Source of the DNA: Arenibacter hampyeongensis
Lineage (GTDB): Bacteria; Bacteroidota; Bacteroidia; Flavobacteriales; Flavobacteriaceae
Direction: 5' to 3'
Length of the DNA stretch: 64,000 nt
Assembly (NCBI RefSeq): GCF_002909255.1
Contig: NZ_PIOB01000001.1
Span: 744,001-808,000 of the forward strand
Every line of letters starts with the position of its first letter. Position 1 is the first letter of the stretch. Positions 27,607 to 36,628 of the stretch are shown in pieces. Made by a program: the position numbers and the translations under genes. The notes beneath the pieces are model-generated. The model saw nothing but the letters and a program-made list of their open reading frames with translations, was not told where the DNA came from and made no database searches.

Positions 27607-27957
27607 CTAGGTCAATAGATTGGTTTCCTCATTTGGGAAGACCAAGGAAGGGTTGAATTTTTTTGCCAATTCAATATCCATGGTGGCGTAGGTTATCAAA
27701 ATTAAAACATCGCCTACGGCAACTTTTCTTGCGGCTGCACCGTTCAAGGTTACCTCACCACTACCTCTGGTTCCCGGTATGGCATAGGTTTCCAGTCTTT
27801 CGCCATTGTCGTTATTTACAATTTGCACCTTTTCGCCTCTAATAATATTGGCCGCATCCATCAAATCTTCATCAATGGTAATACTGCCTATATAGTTGAG
27901 GTCAGCACCCGTTACTTTTACGCGGTGTATTTTAGATTTTACTACTTCTATTTGCAT
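27607..27957 (-). CDS. panD: Aspartate 1-decarboxylase (pyruvoyl-dependent)
   Basis: Makes beta-alanine from L-aspartate for pantothenate and coenzyme A. 116 residues, a normal proenzyme size. The self-processing site is Y22-I23-G24-S25, with cleavage between G24 and S25 leaving the pyruvoyl group on S25. K9 and H11 in [16 protein letters not shown] are the usual active-site residues. Later motifs [15 protein letters not shown] and [15 protein letters not shown] are intact. It lies between panC (77 bases upstream) and the flippase-like gene (two bases downstream). A perfect -7 element ends four bases before its ATG, so panD may have its own leaderless transcript in addition to reading from panC. 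Confidence 0.97.
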   Translation of the reverse strand: MQIEVVKSKIHRVKVTGADLNYIGSITIDEDLMDAANIIRGEKVQIVNNDNGERLETYAIPGTRGSGEVTLNGAAARKVAVGDVLILITYATMDIELAKKFNPSLVFPNEETNLLT

Positions 27958-27961
27958 GGGA

Positions 27962-27969
27962 CAAAGTTA
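27962..27969 (-). promoter_or_regulatory. panD -7 promoter element (TAACTTTG, minus strand), leaderless configuration
   Basis: On the minus strand TAACTTTG is followed by TCCC and then the panD ATG at 27957. The four-base spacing is the same as at glyS. A TTG lies 23 bases before the element on that strand, within the usual -33 spacing range. Confidence 0.5.
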
Positions 27970-28034
27970 ATCATTTATGCCAATTATATTTCCAATTCTA
28001 TTTATTGGTGGCATTAAGCAACAAGATTATAAAA

Positions 28035-28877
28035 TTAAAGGGCAATGTTATCAATAAGCCTAACATCTCCGGAATAAACAGCAATAAAGACCCTGTATTT
28101 TAATTTTCTATTTTTTCTTATTACAGGCTTTAATTGATTTACATCTGCAATTTTAACATATTCCAGTTTTAATTTCGGATGGGTTTCAAATTGTTTTTTA
28201 ACCCAATTCACTACAAAATTAGCACTTTTCGTGCCAAATTTTTGTTTGGCAGCTTTGAGGGTTTTGTAGATATAGGCAGCCTCTTTTCTTTGGGCCTTGG
28301 ACAAGCGTTCGTTTCTAGAACTCATGGCAAGTCCGTTGGCCTCCCGGACTATGGGGCACCCTACGATTTCTATAGGTAAATTAGTGATTTTTATCAGTTT
28401 TTTGATAATCTGGAGTTGTTGAAAATCCTTTTCCCCAAAGTACGCCCTGGTTGGTGAAATTAAGCTCAGTAATTTTTCAACAATAGTACCCACACCGTCA
28501 AAATGTCCTTCTCTAAACTCCCCCTCCATTACATTGTCAAGTCCCTCAAAATCATATGTTTTGGAGGTTATTCCACCAGAATACATTTCCGAGGCAGATG
28601 GCGCAAAGACGATGATCTTATCAGAAGCGGTTTTTAAAAGGGACATGTCGGCGTTCAAGGTAATTGGGTACTTCTCTAAATCTGCCTTGTTATTAAATTG
28701 GGTGGGGTTCACAAAAATACTTACAACGGTAATGTCATTTTCTTTAACCGATTTGTTGACTAGGGAAATATGACCCAAATGCAAAGCTCCCATGGTGGGG
28801 ACCAAACCTATAGTTTTGGTTTTCGTTTGGGACGATAGATAGGATTTGAGCTCCTTTTTAGTGTTAATTAACTGCAT
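28035..28877 (-). CDS. panC: Pantoate--beta-alanine ligase (pantothenate synthetase)
   Basis: Condenses pantoate with beta-alanine using ATP, the last step of pantothenate synthesis, in the cytosol. 280 residues, normal length. The nucleotide-binding HIGH-like motif is PTMGALHLGHISL with H33 and H36. FVNPTQFN, YFGEKDFQQLQI and the KMSKS-like loop AMSSRNERLS are all intact. It opens a minus-strand cluster panC-panD-flippase-like-esterase-like. The supplier of pantoate (panB, panE) is not in the window. It is divergent from the starch-synthase-like gene with 103 bases between, each side having a perfect -7 element. Confidence 0.97.
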   Translation of the reverse strand: MQLINTKKELKSYLSSQTKTKTIGLVPTMGALHLGHISLVNKSVKENDITVVSIFVNPTQFNNKADLEKYPITLNADMSLLKTASDKIIVFAPSASEMYSGGITSKTYDFEGLDNVMEGEFREGHFDGVGTIVEKLLSLISPTRAYFGEKDFQQLQIIKKLIKITNLPIEIVGCPIVREANGLAMSSRNERLSKAQRKEAAYIYKTLKAAKQKFGTKSANFVVNWVKKQFETHPKLKLEYVKIADVNQLKPVIRKNRKLKYRVFIAVYSGDVRLIDNIAL

Positions 28878-28897
28878 GCGTTTTACTTAAAAGAGAG

Positions 28898-28905
28898 CAA
28901 ACTTA
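28898..28905 (-). promoter_or_regulatory. panC -7 promoter element (TAAGTTTG, minus strand)
   Basis: A perfect TAnnTTTG on the minus strand, 20 bases before the panC ATG, within the short divergent region shared with the gene at 28981. Confidence 0.5.
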
Positions 28906-28936
28906 CTATAATTACTGCTAATCTGTATAATTTTTG

Positions 28937-28944
28937 TAATTTTG
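28937..28944 (+). promoter_or_regulatory. -7 promoter element (TAATTTTG) for starch-synthase-like gene
   Basis: A perfect TAnnTTTG 36 bases before the ATG at 28981. Together with the minus-strand element at 28898-28905 it makes a compact divergent promoter pair. Confidence 0.5.
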
Positions 28945-28980
28945 CACTTTCTCTTACACTATAAATAAAATATTGCTTTT

Positions 28981-29790
28981 ATGAATGGCAAAAAGATATT
29001 GTTTGTATCTTCAGAATTAGTACCCTATCTACCAGAGAACGAAGTTTCCTTAATGTCTTACGAAACCCCAAGAATGGTCAATAGCAATGGTGGCCAGATA
29101 AGGATTTTTATGCCAAGGTTTGGGAATATTAATGAGCGTAGACATCAATTGCACGAGGTAATTAGATTATCCGGGATGAATTTGGTGATCAACGATATGG
29201 ATATGCCATTGATAATTAAAGTGGCATCAATCCCCAGAGAGCGCATTCAGGTTTATTTCATTGATAATGATGAATATTTTAAAAGGAAGGCAACTTTTAC
29301 GGATGAGGATGGAAAAGCTTTTCCTGACAATGACGAAAGGGCTATTTTCTTTGCCAAGGGTGTGGTAGAGACTGTAAAGAAGTTAAACTGGTCCCCAGAT
29401 ATTATCCATGTTCATGGTTGGATGGCATCTTTGCTTCCCCTTTATCTTAAAAAATTATACTCCGATGAGCCTTTGTTCGCCGAAAGCCAGATTGTTATGT
29501 CCGTCTATGGGCAGGGCTTCGATGGTACATTGGATAAAGATCTCATCAAAAAGATTGCATTTGACGGTGTTCCTGAAGAAAGTATAGAAGCACTTGCAGA
29601 TCCCAATTATAATAATTTGTTAAAAGTTGCTGTTGATTATGCCGATGCTGTTATTTTAGCGGCCGAAGATATTCCAGCTGATTTGGAAGACTACATATCC
29701 AAGCTTGAAAAACCTGTTTTGCCATTTGTTCCTTTACAGGAGTTTGAAGAGGCGTACATGAACTTTTATAACACCAAAGTATTAAAATAA
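28981..29790 (+). CDS. Half-length glycogen/starch synthase-like protein (GT5 N-terminal domain only)
   Basis: A 269-residue cytosolic protein corresponding to the N-terminal Rossmann half of glycogen/starch synthases (GT5). It has KKILFVSSELVPYLPENEVS at the start, where full enzymes have the K-x-G-G-L region; PRMVNSNGGQIRIFMPRFGN; FIDNDEYFKRK; NDERAIFFAKGVVETVKKL; and PDIIHVHGWMASLLPLYLK. The C-terminal GT1-like half that binds the ADP-sugar is missing (full GlgA is about 470 residues). The K-x-G-G-L loop itself is altered (EVSLMS), so glucan synthesis by this chain alone is unlikely. It is followed five bases later by a DUF4270 lipoprotein, an arrangement I recall as common in Flavobacteria. 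Actual role unknown. Confidence 0.85.
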   Translation: MNGKKILFVSSELVPYLPENEVSLMSYETPRMVNSNGGQIRIFMPRFGNINERRHQLHEVIRLSGMNLVINDMDMPLIIKVASIPRERIQVYFIDNDEYFKRKATFTDEDGKAFPDNDERAIFFAKGVVETVKKLNWSPDIIHVHGWMASLLPLYLKKLYSDEPLFAESQIVMSVYGQGFDGTLDKDLIKKIAFDGVPEESIEALADPNYNNLLKVAVDYADAVILAAEDIPADLEDYISKLEKPVLPFVPLQEFEEAYMNFYNTKVLK

Positions 29791-29795
29791 TCTAA

Positions 29796-31634
29796 ATGAA
29801 CTTACTGAACAGATTAAAATTACCTGCTTTGGCAGGTATATTGCTTGTTTTGGTTTTAGGGTCCTGTGAGGAGGATCTGACGACTATAGGCAGTGGTGTA
29901 GTTGGGGGCGAACCATTTACTGCCAGCAAGGCAGTTTATGATGTTTTTGCCTACAATAAAAAAATAGAGGCAGTTAGGACCAATAAACTACCAGTTTATC
30001 AAATAGGTAACTATAATGACCCGGTATATGGGAAAACCGAAGCTAGCATTACGACTCAGCTTCAATTGTCATCTGGGAATCCTGTTTTTGGGAGTTATTC
30101 TGCACTAGTGGAGGAAACGGCCGATACAGATTCCAGTACCTTGACCATAAATGAGAATGAAACGGTGAAGGAAGTTTTTCTTTTTATTCCGTTTTTGACA
30201 AATCCTAAGGGTGACCGTGACCTGGATGGTGTTGCGGATGAGTTTGATGCTGACCCTGAGGATGCCAATAGTGATAGTGACGGGGATACCTTAACCGATA
30301 TTCAGGAAAAATCCCTAGGAACCGATCCGCTAAATAAGGATACGGATGGAGATGGGACGAATGATAACTTGGACGATGATACTGCCGCAAATAGATTTCC
30401 TGTAAAATATGACCTTGATAGTATTTTTGATGGCAACGGAGATATACCGGAATCTTTTAATATTAAGGTAGAACGATCTACCTATTTTTTAAGGGATTTG
30501 GATCCCACTACCAATTTTCAGGAAGCGCAACAATATTATTCATCCCAACAGTTTTCACCGACCTTTGTATCTGACCTATTGTTCGAGGGCCCGGTAGAGG
30601 TAAATAATGTGGAGGAATTAATCTTTCAGGAAGACGATCCCGAAACGGAGGATGTGGACGAATCGGAAGAAGCTCCTACCCGTATTGCTCCGGGGATAAG
30701 GGTACAATTAAATTCGGCATTTTTTCAGCAGAATATTTTAAATATGGAAGGTTCTTCCGAGTTGTTGAGTCAGGCCAACTTTGCTGAATTTCTAAGGGGG
30801 GTTCATTTATCGGTTTCTGACGATGTTTTGGTGTTATTAGATCTAACTCGAGGAAATATTACCATAGATTATACGTATGACGGTGTAACCAGTTCAACAG
30901 ATGCCACCGTTGTTGAAAAGGAAAGTCAATATGTGTTGAATTTTATAAGAAGAGACAGTAGTACCGGCGCAGTAATTGGTAATGCGGTCAACACTTTTAT
31001 AAATGAGGATTATCCCGCTGAAATAACAAATGGCTTGGACAACGGCGAAAATGCCTCTAAAATTTACTTAAAAGGTGGTGCAGGGAGTTATGCCCAGATT
31101 AAACTTTTTGATGAGATCAACGGCTATGAAATTATCAACCAGATCAAAAACCAGAATTGGATCATAAATGAAGCCAATTTGGTATTTTATGTAGATAGAA
31201 ATACCTTGGATGCCGCTGGGACAATTATTGAACCGTCAAAATTGTATTTGAATAAGGACAATACAAATGGACCTGTTTATAATCAATTTCTGGAATCCGA
31301 AGACGACTTTAATGCAGGTAACATAACCAACTATGATGGGGCCCTGAATAAGTCGAACAATAAAGGGCAGAGCTATAAAATTAAGATTACCAACTATATT
31401 AATGACCTAATAGTAAGGGACTCTACCAATGCTACCCTGAACTTGTCCCTGACTTCCGATATAAGGGTTACAGCTACCGGAAAAGCAATGCTGGCCAATA
31501 GTACTGAAGGGGAAGTACCGGTAATGTCTTCTGTGAATCCATTTGGGACAGTACTTTATGGCAGTAATAATGTACCAAGTGACCAGGCGGTTAAAAAATT
31601 AAAATTGGAAATATTTTATACCAAGGCCAATTAA
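29796..31634 (+). CDS. DUF4270 lipoprotein with thrombospondin-3-like calcium repeats
   Basis: A 612-residue envelope lipoprotein with a clear lipobox LVLGSC (C24). The body matches Bacteroidetes DUF4270: [20 protein letters not shown] near the start, [29 protein letters not shown], and [10 protein letters not shown] near the end. Between about residues 132 and 200 there is an acidic insert of thrombospondin type 3-like repeats ([52 protein letters not shown]), with regularly spaced Asp that should bind calcium. Probably exposed on the surface or spanning the periplasm. The gene starts five bases after the starch-synthase-like gene and ends 126 bases before glmS. No function is known for the family. 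Confidence 0.87.
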   Translation: MNLLNRLKLPALAGILLVLVLGSCEEDLTTIGSGVVGGEPFTASKAVYDVFAYNKKIEAVRTNKLPVYQIGNYNDPVYGKTEASITTQLQLSSGNPVFGSYSALVEETADTDSSTLTINENETVKEVFLFIPFLTNPKGDRDLDGVADEFDADPEDANSDSDGDTLTDIQEKSLGTDPLNKDTDGDGTNDNLDDDTAANRFPVKYDLDSIFDGNGDIPESFNIKVERSTYFLRDLDPTTNFQEAQQYYSSQQFSPTFVSDLLFEGPVEVNNVEELIFQEDDPETEDVDESEEAPTRIAPGIRVQLNSAFFQQNILNMEGSSELLSQANFAEFLRGVHLSVSDDVLVLLDLTRGNITIDYTYDGVTSSTDATVVEKESQYVLNFIRRDSSTGAVIGNAVNTFINEDYPAEITNGLDNGENASKIYLKGGAGSYAQIKLFDEINGYEIINQIKNQNWIINEANLVFYVDRNTLDAAGTIIEPSKLYLNKDNTNGPVYNQFLESEDDFNAGNITNYDGALNKSNNKGQSYKIKITNYINDLIVRDSTNATLNLSLTSDIRVTATGKAMLANSTEGEVPVMSSVNPFGTVLYGSNNVPSDQAVKKLKLEIFYTKAN

Positions 31635-31708
31635 AGCAAGAAAAGTACCACTTAAAGTATATTTAGGTTTTTTAACTAAAAGATAAAAGGTTTTACGCAA
31701 CAAGGAGC

Positions 31709-31716
31709 TAAATTTG
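31709..31716 (+). promoter_or_regulatory. glmS -7 promoter element (TAAATTTG)
   Basis: A perfect TAnnTTTG 44 bases before the glmS ATG, in a 126-base gap. No glmS ribozyme core was recognised; the leader would be too short for one. Confidence 0.45.
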
Positions 31717-31760
31717 TTGTGTTAAACCTTTTTTAATTGCTAATCATTAAACTTTAAATT

Positions 31761-33608
31761 ATGTGTGGAATTGTAGGATATATTGGGCATAGGGATGCTT
31801 ATCCCATTATTATAAAGGGACTTCAGCGTTTAGAGTACAGAGGTTACGACAGTGCAGGTATAGCATTATACGATGGCAAGGATATAAATTTATCAAAGAC
31901 GAAGGGAAAAGTAGAGGATTTAAAAAATAAGTCCCAAAAATCAATTTCCCTTGAAGGTAAACTGGGGATAGGCCATACCAGATGGGCTACCCATGGTGTG
32001 CCCAATGATGTTAATTCCCACCCACATTATTCCAATTCTGGGGATTTGGTAATTATCCACAATGGTATTATTGAAAATTATGATTCACTTAAAAAGGAAT
32101 TAATTAAAAGGGGCTACACTTTTTCCTCGGAAACCGATACGGAAGTATTGGTGAACCTTATAGAGGAAGTGAAACGCAAAGAAGGGGTTAAGCTTGGAAA
32201 GGCGGTTCAAATTGCTTTAAACCAAGTAGTAGGGGCGTATGCCATTGCAGTTTTCGACAAGCAGAAACCGGATGAAATTGTAGTAGCCAAATTAGGTAGT
32301 CCGTTGGCTATCGGAGTTGGGGAGAACGAATTCTTTATAGCTTCGGATGCATCCCCTTTTATAGAATTCACCAACAATGCCATTTATTTGGAGGATGAGG
32401 AAATGGCCGTCATTAGGTTGGGCAAGGAAATAAAATTGAGAAAAATAAAGGATGATGCCATTGCATATCCATCCATTCAGGAATTAAAACTTAATCTAGA
32501 GGAGATTGAAAAAGGTGGTTTTGATCACTTTATGCTTAAGGAGATCTATGAACAACCAAGAGCAATATTGGATACTTATCGGGGACGTCTTTTGGCCAAG
32601 GAAGGGATTATTAAAATGGCGGGCATAGATGATAATCTGGAAAAGTTTTTGAATGCCAATCGTATAATTATAGTGGCCTGTGGTACTTCTTGGCATGCCG
32701 GTTTGGTTGCCGAGTATATATTTGAGGATTTGGCCAGGATTCCGGTAGAAGTGGAATATGCTTCCGAGTTCAGATATAGAAACCCGGTTATAACGGATAA
32801 GGATGTACTTATTGCCATTTCACAGTCCGGAGAAACCGCAGATACCCTGGCCGCCATTAAATTGGCCAAGGAAAAGGGAGCTTTTGTTTTTGGGGTCTGT
32901 AATGTGGTGGGTTCATCCATAGCAAGGGAAACAGATGCAGGCGCTTATACCCATGCCGGTCCAGAAATTGGAGTGGCCTCGACCAAGGCCTTTACGACGC
33001 AAATCACGGTATTGACCTTATTGGCATTAAAATTGGCCAAGGAAAAAGGAATTTTCAATAATACCCGATTCCATGAGCATTTGACCGAATTGGAGAATAT
33101 ACCAGCCAAGGTTGAAAAAGCCCTACTTACCAATCCACTGGTAGAAATAATTGCCGATGTTTATAAAAATTCTACCAATTGCTTGTATTTGGGAAGAGGC
33201 TATAACTTTCCGGTAGCTTTGGAAGGTGCTTTGAAATTAAAGGAAATAAGTTACATACATGCCGAGGGGTACCCTGCCGCAGAAATGAAACATGGGCCAA
33301 TTGCACTAATAGATGAACATATGCCTGTTGTGGTCATAGCTACCAATAAAGGTCATTATGAAAAGGTAGTTAGTAATATACAGGAAATTAAATCCAGAAA
33401 AGGTAAGATTATAGCTGTGGTTACGGAAGGGGATGAGCAGGTTAGGGATTTGGCGGACCATGTCATTGAAATTCCTGAAACATTGGAGAGTCTTACACCA
33501 TTATTAACTACTATTCCCCTACAGTTATTATCGTATCACATAGCGGTCATGCGAGGTTGTAATGTGGATCAACCCCGAAATTTGGCAAAGTCGGTTACAG
33601 TAGAGTAA
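31761..33608 (+). CDS. glmS: Glutamine--fructose-6-phosphate aminotransferase (isomerizing)
   Basis: Makes glucosamine 6-phosphate from fructose 6-phosphate and glutamine, the first step of UDP-GlcNAc supply for peptidoglycan and lipid A. 615 residues. The N-terminal nucleophile C2 follows the initiator (MCGIVGYIGH), with GHTRWATHG and SDASPFIEF of the class II glutaminase domain to about residue 235. Two SIS sugar-isomerase domains follow (IVACGTSWHAGLVAEYIFED, AISQSGETADTLAAIKLAKE, GRGYNFPVALEGALKLKEIS). The C-terminal LAKSVTVE tail that closes the active site is intact. It is followed by a good terminator, so transcription ends before the TonB receptor. Confidence 0.98.
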   Translation: MCGIVGYIGHRDAYPIIIKGLQRLEYRGYDSAGIALYDGKDINLSKTKGKVEDLKNKSQKSISLEGKLGIGHTRWATHGVPNDVNSHPHYSNSGDLVIIHNGIIENYDSLKKELIKRGYTFSSETDTEVLVNLIEEVKRKEGVKLGKAVQIALNQVVGAYAIAVFDKQKPDEIVVAKLGSPLAIGVGENEFFIASDASPFIEFTNNAIYLEDEEMAVIRLGKEIKLRKIKDDAIAYPSIQELKLNLEEIEKGGFDHFMLKEIYEQPRAILDTYRGRLLAKEGIIKMAGIDDNLEKFLNANRIIIVACGTSWHAGLVAEYIFEDLARIPVEVEYASEFRYRNPVITDKDVLIAISQSGETADTLAAIKLAKEKGAFVFGVCNVVGSSIARETDAGAYTHAGPEIGVASTKAFTTQITVLTLLALKLAKEKGIFNNTRFHEHLTELENIPAKVEKALLTNPLVEIIADVYKNSTNCLYLGRGYNFPVALEGALKLKEISYIHAEGYPAAEMKHGPIALIDEHMPVVVIATNKGHYEKVVSNIQEIKSRKGKIIAVVTEGDEQVRDLADHVIEIPETLESLTPLLTTIPLQLLSYHIAVMRGCNVDQPRNLAKSVTVE

Positions 33609-33630
33609 AAAATTAACAAATTTTATTTGT

Positions 33631-33678
33631 AAAATCCATGAGTATTGGTCTTTTAAGGCGATTATTCATGGATTTTTT
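33631..33678 (+). terminator. glmS terminator
   Basis: An 11-pair perfect stem, AAAATCCATGA (33631-33641) with TCATGGATTTT (33666-33676), around a 24-base loop. The second arm runs into a T tract. It starts 22 bases after the glmS stop. Confidence 0.75.
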
Positions 33679-33844
33679 ATGTTATATTTTGTCCTTAATT
33701 TGAATAAAACTGTTAAATTTTGAACAAAAAATACTATGCATGCATAATTTATTTGATTTTGTTATTGTTAAATTTAAATTTAGTGTATATTGGCCATTAG
33801 ATGATATCTTACCAATAACTAATACTAATTTAACTCAAAATTTT

Positions 33845-36604
33845 ATGAGATCAATTCTTCTATTATTCTTTTTCATGTTCGGAATGCTGACGTATTCACA
33901 AACGATCATAAAAGGAAATGTGGTGGACCAAAACAGCGATCCCGTGCCTGGGGCCAACATTGTAATTGTAGGCAAAGCCATTGGAACGGTAACCGATTTT
34001 GATGGGAATTTCTTGTTGAACACTACTGAAAATCCTCCATTTACATTGAATATTACCAGTATTGGATTTGTTGCCTCCCAGGCCAATATTACTCAAAATA
34101 ATCAAACTATTTCCGTTACCTTAAACGAGGAACAGACAAGTTTGGACGAGGTGGTAATTTCTGCTTCAAGAACTCCAGAGCGTGTTTTTGAATCTCCGGT
34201 TACTGTGGAACGTTTTGGATTGGAAGATATTAAAAACACTACAGCTGCAGATTTTTACGGCGGATTGGAAAATTTAAAGGGTGTAGATGTAAACACTAAC
34301 AGTTTAACTTTTAAATCCGTAAACACTAGGGGTTTTGCTTCTTTTGCCAATACTCGATTTATGCAATTGGTTGATGGTATGGATAATTCTACTCCGGCGT
34401 TAAACTTTCCAATTGGAAACTTAGTGGGGATGATAGAGACAGATGTTCTAAGTGTTGAATTACTTCCTGGGGCATCCTCAGCACTTTATGGTGCCAATGC
34501 CTTTAACGGGATACTTTTTATGCGTAGTAAAAGCCCTTTTGACCATGAAGGAATTAGTGTTTCCATAAAAAGAGGTGTCACCTCTCAAGAGTCAGCAGGA
34601 ACTAATCCGTATACTGACTTTGGTATTCGCGCGGCGCATAAATTTTCTGATAAATTTGCTGGTAAAGTAAACTTCGGATATTTAAAAGGGACAGATTGGG
34701 CCGCAACCAGTGAGGTTGATAAATTTGATCCAACTAGAACAAGAGCCAATTATAACTATGATGGAATTAATATATACGGGGATGAAGTTTCCACGAACAT
34801 TAGATCTGCATCTGGTTTGGGAATTATTCCAAATGTTGAGGTAAGTAGAACAGGTTACAATGAGCGGGATTTAACCAACTATAACGCTGAAAGTATTAAA
34901 GCGGATTGGGGATTATACTATCGTCCAATTGAAGACAACAGCCTAGAGTTCTCTTATGTGGGTAAGGTGGGTACCGGTACTACTATCTATCAAGGAACAA
35001 ACCGTTACAATATCAATGGTTTTTTTCAAGAGCAACATAAACTAGAAATTAAAAATGACAATTTCTTTTTACGAGGATATGTTGTAGGGGATAAAGCAGG
35101 AGACTCTTATGATATGGTGTTTACGGGGATTAACATTAACAGATCCTGGAAATCCGACGAAGACTGGTTTGGAGATTATATAGCAACTTATGCTGGAATA
35201 GAATTGTCTGGCAATCCTTCTGGTTTAACGGATGATCAAAAGCATGCACGGGCGAGAGCTGTTGCAGATACGGGCCGTTACCTGCCAGGAACACCGCAAT
35301 TCGAGGCTGCATTTAATAAAAGTATAAATGATCCTGATTTATCAACAGGTTCTAAGTTTCAAGATGCCTCTAAATATTACCATGCTGATGGTAATTATAA
35401 TTTTAGCCATTTGATTGATATTGCTGAAATTCAAATTGGAGGATCCTATAGAAAATACAGTTTAAATTCTGGCGGTACAATATATACTGATACTGATGGT
35501 CCAATTGATTATTCTGAATATGGTATTTATACCCAAATTCAAAAAAAGATTGAACTCTCTGATGTGAAAAGCATAAAATTAACAGGATCAGCGCGTTATG
35601 ACAAATCAGAATTTTTTGATGGCTTCTTATCGCCACGTATTTCAGCTGGTTTCACACTTAATAGAAATCACAACATTAGAGCTTCCGTGCAAACTGGATT
35701 TAGAAACCCGACCACCCAAGATTTATTTATTGGTTTGGATGCAGGTAGAGCAATTTTAGTTGGTTCCGCACCTGATAATTTGAATCGTTATTCTGATACC
35801 TATGATGTAAGTTCAACTGGTCAATTGTCAGGCCAGCCTGCATCAGTAGTACAAACAGGAAGAGCAGCTTATGAAAATGCCTATTCAGCGCAGTCAGTGG
35901 AGACCTTTAAGCTTACTAATAACGTGGCTGATTTAAAGGTTTCAAATCCGGATTTGGTAAAACCCGAACAGGTTACCTCAATTGAGGTTGGGTACAGAGG
36001 AAAGATAGATAAACTAGTAGTTGATTTTAGTGCCTATTACAATAGTTATAAAGACTTCATTTCTCAAGAAGTTGTTGATGCACCTTATTATGGTATTGCC
36101 GGCGATGGCAATCTATCTGTAGATGCTGTCAGAAACGATGATGTACAGCGCTATAGTGCCTATACCAATACTGATGCTGATGTTAACTCTTACGGAGCTT
36201 CTATTGGTTTAGACATGAAAATACTTGGTAATTTTGATTTAGGGGGTAGTTATACTTTTACAAAGTTGGATTTTGATCGAGAAGCAAATCCAGATGTTAT
36301 GTTGAATTTTAATACTCCAGAACATAAGTTTAAAGCCAATTTTGGGAATGAAGAGTTATTCAAAAACTTTGGCTTTAATCTAGCATACAGATTTAGTGAT
36401 GATTATTTTTGGGAAGCTACTTTTGGCGATGGTGTTGTGCCGGAATTCCATACACTTGATGCTCAAATTAGCTACGCTGTTCCAAGCATCAAATCTTCCT
36501 TTAAGTTAGGTGGAACCAACATTACGGGCAATGAGTATTTTACTGCCTTCGGTACAGGCTTTATTGGGTCTATGTACTACCTATCTTGGACAATTAATAA
36601 CTAA
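33845..36604 (+). CDS. TonB-dependent receptor with CarboxypepD_reg-like domain, paired with GDSL lipoprotein
   Basis: A 919-residue outer-membrane receptor. The open frame extends to an ATG at 33740, but I place the start at 33845 because MRSILLLFFFMFGMLTYS then forms a clean signal peptide directly before QTIIKG. Domains: carboxypeptidase-regulatory-like at about 20-100 (DPVPGANIVIVGKAIGTVTD), plug at about 110-225 (EVVISASRTPERVFESPVTV, TRGFASFANTRFMQLVDGMD, GASSALYGANAFNGILFM), then the barrel, with late LGGTNITGNEYFTAFG and terminal YYLSWTINN. The segment ESPVTVERF is also seen in other members of this class. The next gene, 24 bases downstream, encodes an SGNH/GDSL lipoprotein, so the pair may process and import an esterified substrate. 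No SusD is present. Substrate unknown. Confidence 0.92.
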   Translation: MRSILLLFFFMFGMLTYSQTIIKGNVVDQNSDPVPGANIVIVGKAIGTVTDFDGNFLLNTTENPPFTLNITSIGFVASQANITQNNQTISVTLNEEQTSLDEVVISASRTPERVFESPVTVERFGLEDIKNTTAADFYGGLENLKGVDVNTNSLTFKSVNTRGFASFANTRFMQLVDGMDNSTPALNFPIGNLVGMIETDVLSVELLPGASSALYGANAFNGILFMRSKSPFDHEGISVSIKRGVTSQESAGTNPYTDFGIRAAHKFSDKFAGKVNFGYLKGTDWAATSEVDKFDPTRTRANYNYDGINIYGDEVSTNIRSASGLGIIPNVEVSRTGYNERDLTNYNAESIKADWGLYYRPIEDNSLEFSYVGKVGTGTTIYQGTNRYNINGFFQEQHKLEIKNDNFFLRGYVVGDKAGDSYDMVFTGININRSWKSDEDWFGDYIATYAGIELSGNPSGLTDDQKHARARAVADTGRYLPGTPQFEAAFNKSINDPDLSTGSKFQDASKYYHADGNYNFSHLIDIAEIQIGGSYRKYSLNSGGTIYTDTDGPIDYSEYGIYTQIQKKIELSDVKSIKLTGSARYDKSEFFDGFLSPRISAGFTLNRNHNIRASVQTGFRNPTTQDLFIGLDAGRAILVGSAPDNLNRYSDTYDVSSTGQLSGQPASVVQTGRAAYENAYSAQSVETFKLTNNVADLKVSNPDLVKPEQVTSIEVGYRGKIDKLVVDFSAYYNSYKDFISQEVVDAPYYGIAGDGNLSVDAVRNDDVQRYSAYTNTDADVNSYGASIGLDMKILGNFDLGGSYTFTKLDFDREANPDVMLNFNTPEHKFKANFGNEELFKNFGFNLAYRFSDDYFWEATFGDGVVPEFHTLDAQISYAVPSIKSSFKLGGTNITGNEYFTAFGTGFIGSMYYLSWTINN

Positions 36605-36628
36605 TCGGAAATCAAATCATAATTTGAC

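Noticed and set aside
31635-31760. glmS ribozyme or riboswitch before glmS
   Set aside because: The gap is only 126 bases, the predicted leader about 40, and the conserved ribozyme core is not seen.
33740-33844. Upstream start for the TonB receptor
   Set aside because: The extra 35 residues are polar and precede a clean signal peptide at 33845; typical of an untranslated leader that happens to be open.
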